Assembly (NCBI GenBank): GCA_035771165.1
Contig: JAWNZC010000469.1
Location: forward strand, 3,163,001 to 3,227,000
Origin: Paragorgia papillata
Taxonomy: Eukaryota > Cnidaria > Anthozoa > Scleralcyonacea > Coralliidae
Direction: 5' to 3'
Length of the DNA: 64,000 bases
The position numbers were made by a program, and so were the translations under genes. Every line of letters starts with the position of its first letter. The stretch's first letter is position 1. The notes under the pieces are model-generated. The model saw only the letters and a program-made list of their open reading frames with translations. It was not told the DNA's origin and made no database searches. Of this stretch, positions 24,353-36,469 are shown one piece after another.

Positions 24353-24628
24353 CCATCAATGGTGTACAAACTGGTTGAAATAATTCATGATATATAACTT
24401 TGCATATGTGCTTGTACAATATCATCAAGTTTGATAAATGGAATCCATTCTCAATGACGTTTTTGTTTAAAAAAGGCGTAGAATATCTCTGTTAGCTAGA
24501 GATACCTCGTAGCATCTACCAGGACTCTCTGTCTTTGTCATAATGGGACTAGTACGAGTTATAGCAGAAGAAAGTTCTTGACTAAAAGGGATGCACCAGA
24601 AGTAGGTTTCAAGATGGCTTAGAAGGTA

Positions 24629-24744
24629 GAACAAAAAAACAACAGCAGTAACAATGACAGCAACGACAACAGTAGCAACAACAGCAACAGCAAGGGCAAA
24701 ACAACAATAACAACAACAGCAACAAAATGACAACAACAGCAAAA

Positions 24745-24776
<32 letters not shown>

Positions 24777-24818
24777 AAACAACAACAACAGCAAAACAGC
24801 AACAGCAAAACAACAACA

Positions 24819-24853
<35 letters not shown>

Positions 24854-25088
24854 AGCAAAACAACAACAGCAACAGCAAAACAACAGCACAGCAACAGCAA
24901 AACAACAACAACAACAGCAGCAGCAACAGGAGCAGCAACAGCAAAACAACAGCAGCAGCAACAGCAAAACAACAACAACAGCAGCAGAAACAGCAAAACA
25001 ACAACAACAGCAAAACAACAACAACAGCAAAACAACAACAACAGCAGCAGCAACAGCAAAACAACAACAGAAAAACAACAACAACAGC
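24629..25088. repeat. CAA/CAG low-complexity tract
   Basis: About 460 bp of mixed CAA, CAG and AAC triplets with interspersed AAAAC. Several frames stay open (Gln/Asn/Thr on plus; Leu/Val/Cys on minus) only because of the triplet repeat. I do not call a gene. Confidence 0.9.
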
Positions 25089-25660
25089 GGAGTCTCTGGA
25101 GCAGAGTCTCTGCAGAGTTCCCACCCGCACCGGTACCACCTGCACGAGAGCTCTTACTAATTTGCAAGTTGCCCAACCGTTCTATACTCGAGAAACAATT
25201 TGGAACAAACTGTGCAGAATTGCCAAGTCCAAATCCTGGACAAAAGTCCTTGAGACGCTATTCGAAAATCGTCAAAAACGGCAAAGTGTCGCAACAATTT
25301 TGTCCAGGGATTGTTGGTTTACCTACTTTAAATTGTATAATTTTTGTTTTATTCCACATTGAGTCAACGTGTACACGGCTCACTATTTTGTAATCAGAAT
25401 AAATAATGATTTATTATTATTATATTTTTTAGGCAACATGGCAAACTTTAAAACACGATCTAGTTTCCAGTTTAATTCCAGTCTTTCTTGCCAACCACCC
25501 AAATTCTTTAAGCGTTCTACACTGTGTCTGGCATGGCCAGGTAAGTTCCATCGTAGATAGTCAAATAGTGTAAACACAACAAAGAAACATAGTGATTTTT
25601 CAACGGAAGACTGACCGTACCGTAATGGTGTAAACGAGGCCTTTAATGCGTGTTGCTTTC
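25089..25660. other. Between the CAA/CAG tract and the next foldback, no gene seen
   Basis: Short open frames at 25169-25393 and 25369-25560 show no recognisable protein pattern. Confidence 0.35.
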
Positions 25661-25661
25661 A

Positions 25662-25905
25662 GACGTATCGTCGCATCGAATTAAATGCATAAATTGTGAC
25701 AACATATTTTCTGAGCCCGTGATCAGATTTTTGTTTACTTCGCATGCGTATTGGACGTTTTTGGCGCGGTCTAGCGGGATTTTCCTTGCTCGTCACTGAA
25801 TTAAATTCGTCGCATGAAACGAATTCGAGTTTACGTCGACTAGTCAACGAAGCTAACTATGAATTAAATTCGTCTGAATTAAATGCGACGTATGAACCAT
25901 TATAC
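25662..25905. repeat. Foldback around GAATTAAATGC motifs
   Basis: CGTCGCATCGAATTAAATGC near the left end pairs with GAATTAAATGCGACGTATG near the right. Inner GAATTAAATTCGTC motifs are repeated in both orientations. It resembles a MITE. Confidence 0.4.
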
Positions 25906-26188
25906 TTGGAATTATACGCGGGTTTTTATTGTAGCAGATATCACTCTATATGTACTATTTAAAACCTGAGCAGCAGTGTACTGCGAATGTTTTAAATGGC
26001 TTCAAAAACTATCCATATAATAAGCTCATATATATAGAAATCAATTTTGAAAATTGAAGTTGTCTGAGCCGCAAAATCGAAGAAAAAGTTCATCGAAAAT
26101 AGCGAGCGTGTTTCTATCACATATAGAGACACGTCACGGTCATGATTTTTCTTTGTGTTTTCCTCGTGAATTATTAATGAGTTTTTGA

Positions 26189-26345
26189 AGTAATATATCA
26201 TACACGAGAAGCCGTTTATTATCTGATTTGAAAACACCGAGAAGTGTGTTGAAAAATGAGGCGATAGCTGAGTACTCACTTCGAGTTGTTTTTAAATCAG
26301 ATAATACACGGCTTTCGAGTGTATGGTATAGCTTCTCAAACAAAT
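26189..26345. repeat. Foldback of the ATATATCATACACGAG family
   Basis: Arms contain TATCATACACGAGAAGCCG and CGGCTTTCGAGTGTATGGTAT. Relatives with the same plan lie at 37345-37505, 38890-39031 and 44745-44912. Confidence 0.6.
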
Positions 26346-26454
26346 CAGTATAAAGAGAAATCTGAGGTAAAACTTGTCTTAATTTATGGGCGGTAACTGA
26401 TTGCCATTATGTTTTCCTCATGAATTATTAATGAGTTTGAGAAAGTTATATATC

Positions 26455-26835
26455 ATAATAATAATTATAAGTAATAACATGACTTGAGGGAAATTTAATC
26501 GCTAATTTCCCTCAAGTCATGTTATTAGTTTGTAATATTATGATCGCCGAGGAAACTGACTTTGAGAATCTTACCGACAGGAAATTTACATGGTTGATCA
26601 GAGAAGTTGCATCTAATTTTCCCGTGCATGTTGATGAGGGAAATATATGCAAGCGGGAAATTTAGAAGAAGACAAAAGATTTCTTTGTCTTCTAATTTTC
26701 CCTCATCAACATGCACACGGGAAAATTAGAAGAAGACAAAGGATAAATTTCCCTCTTGCATGAGCGATGAGGGAAATACGAGGTTTACATTCCCTCGGAG
26801 AACAAAAGAATCCGAGGCGATCATGGTATTATAAT
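26455..26835. mobile_element. Non-autonomous element, short form
   Basis: Begins TTATAAGTAATAACATGAC and ends GAGGCGATCATGGTATTA. The same family lies inverted at 63172-63650 with an extra internal ~100 bp. Both contain paired TTCCCTCATCAACATGC segments that fold on themselves. No coding capacity. Confidence 0.65.
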
Positions 26836-27304
26836 AATAATAATTTATTTAATCACGTGTCGCCAAGGAGCTTTGACAAGCTCGTTCAAAATGTGCACGT
26901 GATATATTGCGGTGCCCTGATGAGTAACCGCTGAGCGGCAAGACTGTACTACATTTAATACCATCTGCGGTTCAACCCTTTATTTCTGAGTTTTCTATAG
27001 GTTTTTCCTAGAAATTTGAAATTGTTTTCTAGAAATTAGGACTAATGTTTTTAAATGTTCTCCAAAACTAGAATGATTACTAGTATATCGTAGTAAAATT
27101 TACTTTGATGAAGGGCTGTGACGTCAGTACTCCAGTCACACACTGCCTGCGCGACACTCAACATTTGGATCACTCCAAGATTCACTGCAAATCTGCCATG
27201 AAGGCCGGCTTGAGAATGAAGAAATAATAAATTGAATATTTAATGAGGCGGCATCCCTTTGTGGTCTATAGGGGGGGGGGGGGTATCACTACTAACCTCC
27301 TAAG

Positions 27305-27376
27305 CCAACAATGACTATCGATGAAGTGCTGGAAATGCTAAAGACTTTTAAAGATTCCCCATCCAAGAAAGAAAAG
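27305..27376 (+). CDS. CNOT1: CNOT1 exon (start of the tristetraprolin-binding HEAT region)
   Basis: A 72-base phase-0 exon between acceptor CCTAAG and donor GTAATG. Its 24 residues include PTMTIDEVLEMLKTFKDS, very close to the vertebrate CNOT1 sequence that immediately precedes the part encoded by the exon at 46660. CNOT1 is the scaffold of the CCR4-NOT deadenylase; in the human protein this region (roughly residues 800-999, from memory) binds tristetraprolin. The polypyrimidine tract is poor and interrupted by a run of 13 G. Earlier exons were not found in the window, so they may lie left of position 1 or in unrecognised short exons. The next exon is 19.3 kb downstream. Confidence 0.8.
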
Positions 27377-27531
27377 GTAATGAAACCTATCATTGTTTAT
27401 TTGCACGAGTATCGTTTTCTAAGTTTTCAAAAAGTTTCACTTCGAATTGATACACGGAAAATTTTTTCCAAAACTTTAGGCAAAGATCTAACCACTGACC
27501 AAAGCTCAAGGCTGCTTTATATTGTGCAGCC

Positions 27532-27582
27532 TGTTCGTTCGTTCGTTCGTTCGTTCGTTCGTTCGTTCGTTCGTTCGTTCGT
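27532..27582. repeat. (GTTC)n microsatellite
   Basis: About 12 repeats of GTTC, within the CNOT1 intron. Confidence 0.95.
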
Positions 27583-27635
27583 GCGGCATCAATAGACACG
27601 GCAATTTCAAGTTTGCCAAAAAATAGCGGTTTGCG

Positions 27636-28036
27636 CTAAGGTTGGGCGGTTTACCGGTTCTTTTCGGTTTTATTATTAAACCGGTTTTTTCGGTTTAGCT
27701 TTTAGAAAAACCGGAAAACCGTCATCCTTATTTATTACAATGTTACAATGTATAATTTGGTTTAGTTCTTAAAATTGTTACTATTAAAGATGAGAAAAGC
27801 AAAATAAAATTAACGTTAGCAAACGTTTTCGCTGAACGTTCGTTTTTTGTTCAATATTTTGCCGTGATTTATGCAGTCATTTATAATTATACAGCCAAAT
27901 TATGACGTCCAGCGCTATTAAAAATTTGAAATTGCGTTAGTTCTGAACTTTTGAAAAACCGGTTTTACGGTTTAACCGGTTTAGAGTCGGACGGTTTGGC
28001 GGTTTTTATTTTAATCCAAACCGCCCAAGCTTAGTT
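27636..28036. mobile_element. MITE with GGGCGGTTT ends
   Basis: CTAAGGTTGGGCGGTTT at the left and AAACCGCCCAAGCTTAG at the right are inverted repeats. The interior repeats ACCGGTTTT-type motifs in both directions. No coding capacity. GTTTGC lies on both sides and may be a target duplication, but the exact edge is uncertain. Confidence 0.6.
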
Positions 28037-28403
28037 TGCCCCCTGGGTATTGCGGTGTTTAACATAATGAAATGCAGGAATAAATCACATCGTTGAATGC
28101 ATCTTTAAGTGTAATCGCACATGTAAATAAAACCTCTCGTGTTATATCGCCTTGCTTTGCACATTAGATTGGGGATAAAATCAAAGCTTTTGTACTTGAT
28201 CGCGTTGCTAGGGTATATTGTTTAAACGCGTGTACTGGTGGTAAAAGCCAGGGCGGACTCCTCCAATGAAATAATATATATCAGACTATAATATTTATAA
28301 GAATATGGAAATATAAACCGGAAATACCAATCACAGCAGGATATTACATAGTTTACCATGAAATAAGGAATCATATTACCATTTACCGAGAATTGACTAT
28401 TGT

Positions 28404-28418
28404 GAAACCGAAAGAAAG
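28404..28418. promoter_or_regulatory. IRF/ISRE-like site upstream of gene B
   Basis: GAAACCGAAAGAAAG contains GAAANNGAAA plus a further GAAA, about 100 bp before ATG 28517. The same site is at 39318-39332 before gene C. Confidence 0.45.
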
Positions 28419-29807
28419 ATTTCCAAGACCAGAACTGAGTCAAACGATTTCCAGTTTCTCTTGCTGATTACGTTTACGAGAAACTACTACACTTTTTGAA
28501 GAAAACGTTGTCTACAATGGCTACTTCTTCAACCGACGCCGTTCCAGTTGATGAACTAGAATCCTTACTCACATGTTCCATTTGCTTAGAAACTTTGAAC
28601 GAACCACGAACACTGCCTTGCTTTCACTCGTTTTGCAGAATCTGTTTAGAGAAGTTTGTCAAACGCCATCGTGAGGAAGCAGCTGGTAAAGAGATTGAAG
28701 TATTCAACTGTCCGACATGTCGGTCGGAATTTAATCTGAAACCAAAAGATGAAGTAGCAGGAATGGCGAGCAGTCATTTTATCCGAAATATGTTAGACGT
28801 CATGGCGATTCAACGACGAGCAAAGGTTTCTAAATGTTCTCATTGCCAAGAGCCAGCCGTTAGTCGATGTACAACTTGTGAGATGTTCATGTGCAAAAAA
28901 TGTTTCGCGTCTCACGAAATGTGGCCAAGCAACAAGAAACACACTGTGCTATCAATAAACGAGTTGAGTCAACCTGAGAACGAAGTCAAGATCAGAGCAA
29001 AACTTTACTGCAAGAAACATGAGAACAAGACCCTTAAGTTCTATTGCGAGACATGTAAAGAACTGATCTGTAGTCATTGTATGCTCTTGAATCACATCAA
29101 ACAAAATCATTCATGTCTCTCGGTTGACGAAGTAGCTGAAAAACAACGAGAAGCATTAAGATCAGGCTGTGCCACTCTAGACGAGAAGTTATCTGAGGCC
29201 AAGGAAGCACTGGAAGCCATCAGCAAGGTCACACACTTCCTTGAAGAGAACGCCAAGAAGGTCAAGGCCAGAATCACTCAACAGAAAGAAGACATCTTGA
29301 AAAAAGTCGCGGAGAAGCTAGACGAGAAAGCTCAGCTTATGATTAACGAAGTAGACAAGATTTATAATGAAATGCACACAGACAGGGACGTAGCGACCGG
29401 GGGGGTGTGGGGGGGTGCTACACCCCCCCAATGGAGACGTTTCGAAAAAATCAGGTAAAATTGTGACGATCAGGTAAAAAAAAATCAGGTAAAAAATCAG
29501 GTAGATTTATGTGCTAAAATGTGAAAGGTTAGAGAAATTTTCTTTCTCTACTCATTATCTTGCGTATATATGCAGCGGCCGCGGGTCAAATGACATGTAT
29601 ATCATATTATCACAGGAAACACAATGACAATTACCATGTGCGCTCACGAATTTTTGAAATATGACTCACATATTTATATAGCGCGCGTATATAGAGTTAC
29701 ACTTATATTGCGCTTTTCAACGGAGATTTGAACGGATAATTGTGGGAAAGTTCTGTTATAAGTGTTAATTTTTCTTTACTGATCAGTGATCACTGCCATG
29801 CAATGCA

Positions 29808-32800
29808 ATGAAACGTAGGAAAGTTGAACGATCAAATCGAAATCGCGTCGTTTGCTTGCGATGCGACCAGGTATTAAACGGAGATAATGTAGCGCAGCAT
29901 CAGCGATCAAAGCATGAAGGTTTGACGCCAAAGTTTCAAGACATAGCTGACAAATCGCAGCGGCTTCTTAATTTTGGAGGACTATCAAAACCTGCGGCTA
30001 AGGTTAGTTTATATATTCCTTATATCTTATGGTATATATATTTGTTCAGTTTCAGTTAAATAGGGCAATAACATGATTTTTATAACCGAATATATAGTAT
30101 ATTGTTTATTTGTGGCGGCGCAACTTAACTTGAATATATTAATAACTTATACTTTTTCTATATTAATGTTTCGTAGTCTATAAGCACCACAGACTCCACA
30201 GTCACCATTGAACCGCAAGACGAAGATTTAGAGAATGAACAAATTATTGTCGTTCCGTTCAATTCTACCGAAGCCGAAGACGAGCAACAACAAATGATCT
30301 GTGACTCCGTCTGCTCATCGAAAGCATCGACTAGCCACACTCCAATAGACACTGGAAACGAATTACTAGAGCGTACTGTCCCTGAATTCTCCAATTTGTC
30401 CTCCAAAGAAGGAAACGATGTTGAAACAGGAAATGAATTGCGATTACCAGAAATCATCATCCCAGAAACGGTGCCCATGCCTGAAGAGTGGACTGATGAC
30501 ACAGAAAATGAAAATGCCGAGCCAGCTGAGGAAGAACTACTTGATGACGTTGGTTCTTTGACAGAGCCAGAGGCCACAGCAGAATACCTTCGCTGTCTGG
30601 GACAGTTGCGATGGAGTTCTGAAAAATTATTAAATCTTGTCAGTGAAGCATCTGATCAAAATCCAGTCCACTTGAAATCTGCGTATGCAGAGCTCATCGA
30701 TACTTGCGACAAGGTCGTCACAATGCTCAGTGACACGAAAAGATTGGCGGTGGCTGGACTAAAAGCTGTGCAGAACCAATCACAGGGCCATGAGTTTGAA
30801 ATTCTTGAGTCAAATACTCTGCTTGAACACGATCCTGCTAGAAGACCATCAAAATTGACCAGTAACCAAATAAGATATGCAATCCATCTTGGACCGTGCC
30901 AACCGCAACTATCAATTTACCCACGAAATGCTGCCCTTACCAAGAAGGGAAAACAAAGTTCATTTTCCAAAACATGGTTTCATGATTACCCTTACTTGGA
31001 GTATAGTGTGACAGAGAATAAAGCATACTGTTTCGTTTGCAGCGTGTTTGGAAAAGGTGGCTATCAGAGTATACAGAGAGAAAGATCAGATAAATCTTGG
31101 ATTGAAGGGATTGATGACTGGTCAAAGTTGAAAGGTAGTCGAGGAAAAGACAAAGCCGGAAAGCTCGAGACGCACTTTAGCTGTGGCGCCCACACCTCCG
31201 CACTCCGGTACTACACCAACTTTGTCCGCGAAGGTGGCCAGATCGACACATTGTTGACAAAGCAGCAGCGAAGAGGCATTATCGACAGTGAAACGGAAAA
31301 GGAGAAGAACAGAGAAGTTATCGAGGTGCTCTTTGACGTGGCTAAAACTCTAGCAAGAAATGGGATGGCATTTCGTGGTAACAACACTGATGAAGACGGA
31401 AAACTTCCGGCAGATTGTCGAACTTCTTTCGCGCCACAACCCAGTGATGAAAGCCTGGCTAGATAACCGTTCTGCGCGTAAGTACCACACGACATACCTA
31501 AGCCCACAAAGTCAGAATGAGTTCATTAGCCTACTGAGCGAGGAGGTGAGAAGCAGAATAAGCACTTGTGTGAAAAATGCTGGTTTCTGCTCAGTTATGG
31601 CAGACACCACACCAGACGTGAGTCACAGTGATCAGCTCTCTGTTGCAGTCCGTTATGTCGATACTGAATCCTGCATGCCAAAAGAGCGTTTAGTGAGGAT
31701 CGCAGTAACTAAAGACAAGACTGGAGCTGGACAAGCAGAAGATATTGTGAAATGTTTGAAACAATCTGACATCCCATTGTCTACTGTTATGTTCCAAACC
31801 TACGATTCAACTGCAAGCATGTCTGGAAAATTCAATGGCGCCCAACAGAAGCTTAGTGAATTGTTAGAGCGAAAGATCCCTTACACAAAGTGCACTCCGC
31901 ATGGTGTAAATCTGGTAGTAGAGCACGGTTGTACAGCCTCACCATTAATTGGTAAGGTGTTCATGGTCTTGGAGCAGATTTTCGTATTTTTCACCAGCAG
32001 CACAAAAAGGCATGAAGAATTGCAACAGAAATCCCATGAAGTTGAAAACTACCTGCAGTTGCGAAACCTTTCCAAGACAAGATGGACAGCCCGTCCCGAA
32101 TCTGTTGAAGCTGTTTGGAGAAGTCTAGAAGCTATTCTGTCTGCTCTCGATTCAATTAAAGATTCAAGATCATGTGACAAAGAGTCCAAGACCAAAGCGC
32201 TGGCACTGATCAACAACATTGTCAACATCGACTTCATCTGCGGAATAATGTTTCTGAAGAACGTCATGTACAAGACAAAACTACTCGCCGACTTCCTTCA
32301 AGGAGAGACAGTTGATATTGCCGGTGCCATCATTGCGATAGAGTCGACACAAGATTGTCTACAGAAAATGCGAGTAGATGATAAAGCAGTCGACGACCAA
32401 GTACAAGCCGCAATGGCAGTTGCTCGAAACATCGGCGCTGACCCAGTTGCAGATTTTTCCAGGTTACATCGAATAAGGAGGCCTTCTACACGACTAGACA
32501 ATCAACCAGAATCAACAGCTATGAAGTTGACAAGCATCCCTACCTTTTATCGCACCGAATTTTTCAAGTTAATCGACCAATTGTGTACCACGTTGATGGA
32601 GAAAGGGAATTCTCTCAAAGACACATTTCAACCTTTCCTGAAAGTGCTGCATCCGGAAAGTCCAGGAACAGTCGAGGACATGCGAACATTGGTAGCTATG
32701 TTCCCGTTAGTGTTATCACAGGATTCAAGTGCAGCAATTCACAGCGAATTGGCTGTTTTCTTTGAGTACGCAACAAAGGAACATAAACGAGAACAAGATA

Positions 32801-33132
32801 AACGCCAGTCGGAAGGTTTGGAAGCAAAACCGATGACATACACAATTGCTGCAAACATCGCTCTTCAAACAGCCCGGAATCATGGACTCTACAGGTTAGC
32901 TGCCAAGGTTTACAAGTTATTTCTAACAGCCGCCCCGGCAGTTGTTACGAACGAGCGATCATTCAGTCTATTGAAGATTGTGAAAAGCTATTCACGAAAC
33001 AAGATATCAGAAGAACGTTTGAATGATTGCATGATCCTTGCTGCAGAAAAGGATATCACTGACGCCGTCAATGTTAATAAGCTGGCAAAAAAATGGTCAA
33101 TCTTGAAAAACCGACGACTGTTAATCGAATGA
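29808..33132 (+). pseudogene. hAT transposase (ZMYM1/DUF4371 type), one-base frameshift
   Basis: Exon 1 is 29808-30002 (ATG start, donor GTTAGT, 65 codons). Exon 2 is 30177-33132 after acceptor CGTAG; the 174-bp intron is phase 0. Exon 1 has a CLRCDQV…QHQRSKH zinc-finger-like motif. Exon 2 has an acidic region, a TTF-type finger (WFHDYPYLEYS, AYCFVCSVFG), the DUF4371 core (FCSVMADTTPDVSHSDQLSV, YDSTASMSGKFNGAQ) and the C-terminal hAT dimerisation block (NERSFSLLKIVKSYSRNKIS). The frame breaks at an A run (31400-31403): GMAFRGNNTDEDG is in one frame and NFRQIVELLSRHNPV in the next, consistent with one extra A. Corrected length would be about 1049 aa. It is either an inactivating mutation or a base-calling error. 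Confidence 0.88.
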
Positions 33133-33196
33133 GGAAGCTTTTAACTAATTTTTAAAACATACCAATACTACCTATAATGCATAAGTTCATCAGAAA

Positions 33197-33202
<6 letters not shown>

Positions 33203-33247
<45 letters not shown>
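33203..33247. repeat. (TA)n microsatellite
   Basis: About 22 TA repeats in the 3' part of the hAT element, after the transposase stop. Confidence 0.95.
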
Positions 33248-33251
<4 letters not shown>

Positions 33252-35231
33252 AATATACTATATATTCACCAATTAAAATTACTATATTCGTTAGTTTTAT
33301 CAACCCTTTGAGGCTTTGAACTTTTAGCCTTTAGGACTTGAGAATTGTGAACTTGTAAATATTAGAACGTCTTGATCAGCTCAATGTATGCATAATGTAG
33401 ATTTTTGTTGGTATACATGTTTTTGGATACATAAATACATACAGGTTCAGAACTGTGGGCCGTGGGGAGTTCCGTGTTCACATTGCTTTTGTAACAGTGT
33501 TAAAAGCACTTGGTGGGAATGGGAAATAATGTGTTGGGGACGCGTGGGAGACTAGGAGTACCTAGCTAAATATTCAGGTAAATTTCAAAAATATTTTTCA
33601 AATCAGGTAAATAAGCGCATACACCCCCCCAACTTCCAAGCCTTCGCTACGTCCCTGCACACAGATCTGAGCAAACAACAGGATGGCATAAAGAGTTATG
33701 TTGAGAAGGTGAATAACACAGTTGGTCTACCAAAGAGTCTTTTGGAGAAAGGCAGCATTGAAGAAGTACTTTCCTCTCAGAAGATGATTGAAGAAAATAT
33801 TGAACATGTCAAGAATGAGAGTCCAAAGAATTTGAAGCCTGTGCATGATGGCAAGATTGAATATGAAAGTGAGAAAATAGATGACTTGGATGTTGATGAT
33901 ATTCTGGAGAAATTGGGAGAAATAGGTAAGATCATAGAATGATATGATTGCTGTAGAGAGAGGAAGCTAATTAGAGGAATGGGGCTTATTAGATGGAGAG
34001 CGGCTTAGAGGGGGGGGGGGGGCTTTATTTTTGGGAGGGGGGTAATTATAGGGATGGGACTGATTAGAGAGAGGAGGCTAATTAAAGGAATGAGGCTTAT
34101 TAGAGGGAGAGGCTTACTTAATTTTCCAAGTCAGTAAGAAACAAATCCCAATTGTAACTGATTTTGTATTAATGAAGTTCATTATTGTTGTAGACAGTGG
34201 TGTGTGTGTGTTGGGGGAGCAAATATATAGAGGATGGAGCTTATTTTTATGTTTTTCTTGAAAAAAACCCGCAGAAAGTCAATGATTATGATTATAAGAA
34301 ATGAGAATTTTAAGATTGTTTAAATTAAATCATGTTTAATTTTCATGTGTAACTTTATTTAGCTGATCATCCTATGCCTGGTGATTTATTAAATGACTCC
34401 ATCATTCTGAAAGGGAAAAATGATTATAAATGTCAAATGAAAGAATGGTTGGATGATCAGTTTCAATGGCGTCGTTGTTATCGAGCTACCAGAGATGGAT
34501 GGGGTGCACAAGATTTTCACAGATGTTGTGACAATAAAGGACCTACAGTGACTGTTGTGAAAGTTGGAGATTATATGTTTGGTGGATACACAGACCAGAA
34601 CTGGGCAGGTAAATGATTTAGAAAATGAACATTTTTTTAAAATAATTTTACAGACACAGTAAGCCAAACAAAATTGCTTAACATCCAAAATTTTCTCCAT
34701 GTTTCACCTTGATGAGTTTTGTTCTTAGAGGAATGTTAGCAAGAAATCTGTTTAAATAACAAAATAAGTCTGCAGCAGGCTTTTAGAACAATTAAGATCA
34801 ATATATTTAATAAATTTGGGATGTGTTTGTCATTGAGTACACCTGTAAAAAAAACTCAAATAGAACAGATTGTTATTGAGTAAACATTTTGTATTTTATT
34901 TAAGGTCAAGGATATACACGGTCCAACTCCTCCTTTTTGTTCTCGCTACAAAATAAAGATAACTTGCCGCCATTTAGATCAGTGGTTTATAGACACCATG
35001 AAAATGCAATCCGCAGCCATCCTTACTACGGACCAACCTTTGGTGGAGGTTGTGATTTCCTCATCAGTGATAACGCCAATCACAATCAAGGATCATACTC
35101 CAGGCTTGGCCACACGTACCAACCACCCCCAGGATACCAATACAGAACTGAACAAACCAAATGTCTTCTTGCTGGAAGTCACAAGTTTACTCCAACTGAA
35201 ATAGAAGTATTTTACTAATAGGTACTTCATC

Positions 35232-36130
35232 TTATGGAATATGGTGGTTCTGAGGTTAAGGTTTTCATTAGCGTTAGAATTGCATTATTGCAATCTGGCT
35301 AAGAGTAGGATTAGCAATAAGATTAAGATTATGAGTAGGAGTAGGATTAGCATTAAGGCCTGGCCAAACGCTTTCAACATTTCATGCAACATCGTTCAAC
35401 ATTGTTGAACGCATGTTGAACGAAAACATGTTCAAATTTCGTTCAACATCATTCAACAACGTTCAACATCATTCAACAGGGTGGCCAAAACGCTTTCAAC
35501 ATGTTGAATCACGGTTGAATTCAACAATGTTGAACGATGTTGAATGAAATGTTGAAAGCGTTTGGCCAGGCCTTTAGGATATAATTAGGATGATGATTAT
35601 GATTAGTAATCGGATTAGCATCAGGATATAATTAGGATGATGATTAGGAGTAGGAGTAGGATTAGCATCAGGATATAATTAGGATGATGATTATGATTAG
35701 GAGTAGGATTAGCATTAGGATATAATTAGGATGATGATTATGATTAGTAATAGGATTAGCATCAGGATATAATTAGGATGATGATTATGATTAAGAGTAG
35801 GATTAGCATTAGGATATAATTAGGATGATGATTATGATTAGGAGTAGGATTAGCATTAGGATATAATTAGGAATGATGATTATGATTAGGAGTAGGATTA
35901 GCATTAGGATATAATTACGATGATGATTAGGAGTAGGATTAGCATTAGGATATAATTAGGATGATGATTATGATTAGCAGTAGGATTAACATCAGGATAT
36001 AATTAGGATGATGATTATGATTAAGAGTAGGATTAGCATCAGGATTAGGGTTATGATTAAAGTTAGGTTTAGGATTAGGTCTAGCATTAGGTCGAGGGGT
36101 AGGATTGGTGTTAGGATTAAAGTTATGCCG
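35232..36130. repeat. Minisatellite after gene B (~46-bp unit)
   Basis: Degenerate units built from GGATATAATTAGGATGATGA and TTAGGAGTAGGATTAGCAT repeat from about 35570 to 36010, with a simpler (TTAGG)-like tract to 36130. The first ~80 bases match the sequence after gene C, where a different unit has expanded. It is interrupted by a MITE at 35356-35573. Confidence 0.85.
35356..35573. mobile_element. 218-bp palindromic MITE with TTA flanks
   Basis: Starts AGGCCTGGCCAAACGCTTTC and ends with its complement. TTA lies on both sides (35353-35355, 35574-35576), pointing to a PIF/Harbinger-type target. The interior repeats GTTCAAC/GTTGAAC. Confidence 0.8.
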
Positions 36131-36469
36131 GGGGGTGTACTGTTGTTGTATTCCATAAGAGAAAGTATTACCCACAGTAGGCCAACCTCACGTTAGATTT
36201 GTAATTGTTATTGTTGTATTTGTTATAAAAACTTGGAAAATGTTGCCGTATTTTAACTTATAGTTGCGTAAATCATTAAAATAAAGTTACTTTTGACAGT
36301 TCATCTCTCATGTTGTCTACCTTCAGTGAGTTGAAACTTGTAGCGGCAATAGTTTGGAACGGCGTTCAAACCTAGAGTGAGGTTGGTCTATCTGTGATTT
36401 ACCAAATAACGAGCTGACTATTCTGGCAAGGTTACAATATCAGAATATTTTATTAATACGAGAAATATC

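Larger units (their letters stand above)
29383..33657 (+). mobile_element. hAT-superfamily DNA transposon, 4275 bp, complete ends
   Basis: Terminal inverted repeats CAGGGACGTAGCGA / TCGCTACGTCCCTG are perfect over 14 bp, with a G-rich subterminal stretch (GGGGGGGTGTG) echoed at the other end. The 8-bp duplication CACACAGA flanks it (29375-29382, 33658-33665); 8 bp and CAGGG ends are hAT hallmarks. Gene C has the empty site near 40290-40300. The element lies in sense orientation to gene B and carries one transposase gene with a frameshift. Confidence 0.95.
28517..35218 (+). pseudogene. TRIM-TLDc gene B, split by a hAT transposon
   Basis: Coding pieces: 28517-29382, then 33666-33925 (rest of exon 1), 34363-34608 (exon 2) and 34905-35218 (exon 3). 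Without the insert and one target-site copy, exon 1 is 1126 bases, exactly the length in gene C, and the whole would be 561 codons plus stop. The RING (CSICLETL…CFHSFCRICL…CPTC), B-box1 and B-box2 are intact, and the TLDc exons are open (FHRCCDNKGPTV, FGGYTD, YGPTFGGG, EIEVFY). As it stands, translation runs 24 codons into the transposon and stops at 29456-29458, giving a ~313-aa RING/B-box protein without TLDc. No other damage is seen, so the break is young. Whether the transposon is spliced out or excised somatically cannot be told. Confidence 0.85.

Noticed and set aside
24467..25362. Long open frames on both strands over the CAA/CAG tract (up to 211 aa)
   Set aside because: Low-complexity triplet repeat keeps several frames open at once; no domain and no splice context.
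28496..28516. Upstream TTG starts giving seven extra residues in all four genes
   Set aside because: TTG initiation is unlikely in animals; the ATG after CTACA is shared by all paralogues with good context.
36008..36196. RIRSSIRSRGRIGVR-type frame
   Set aside because: A minisatellite artefact after gene B.
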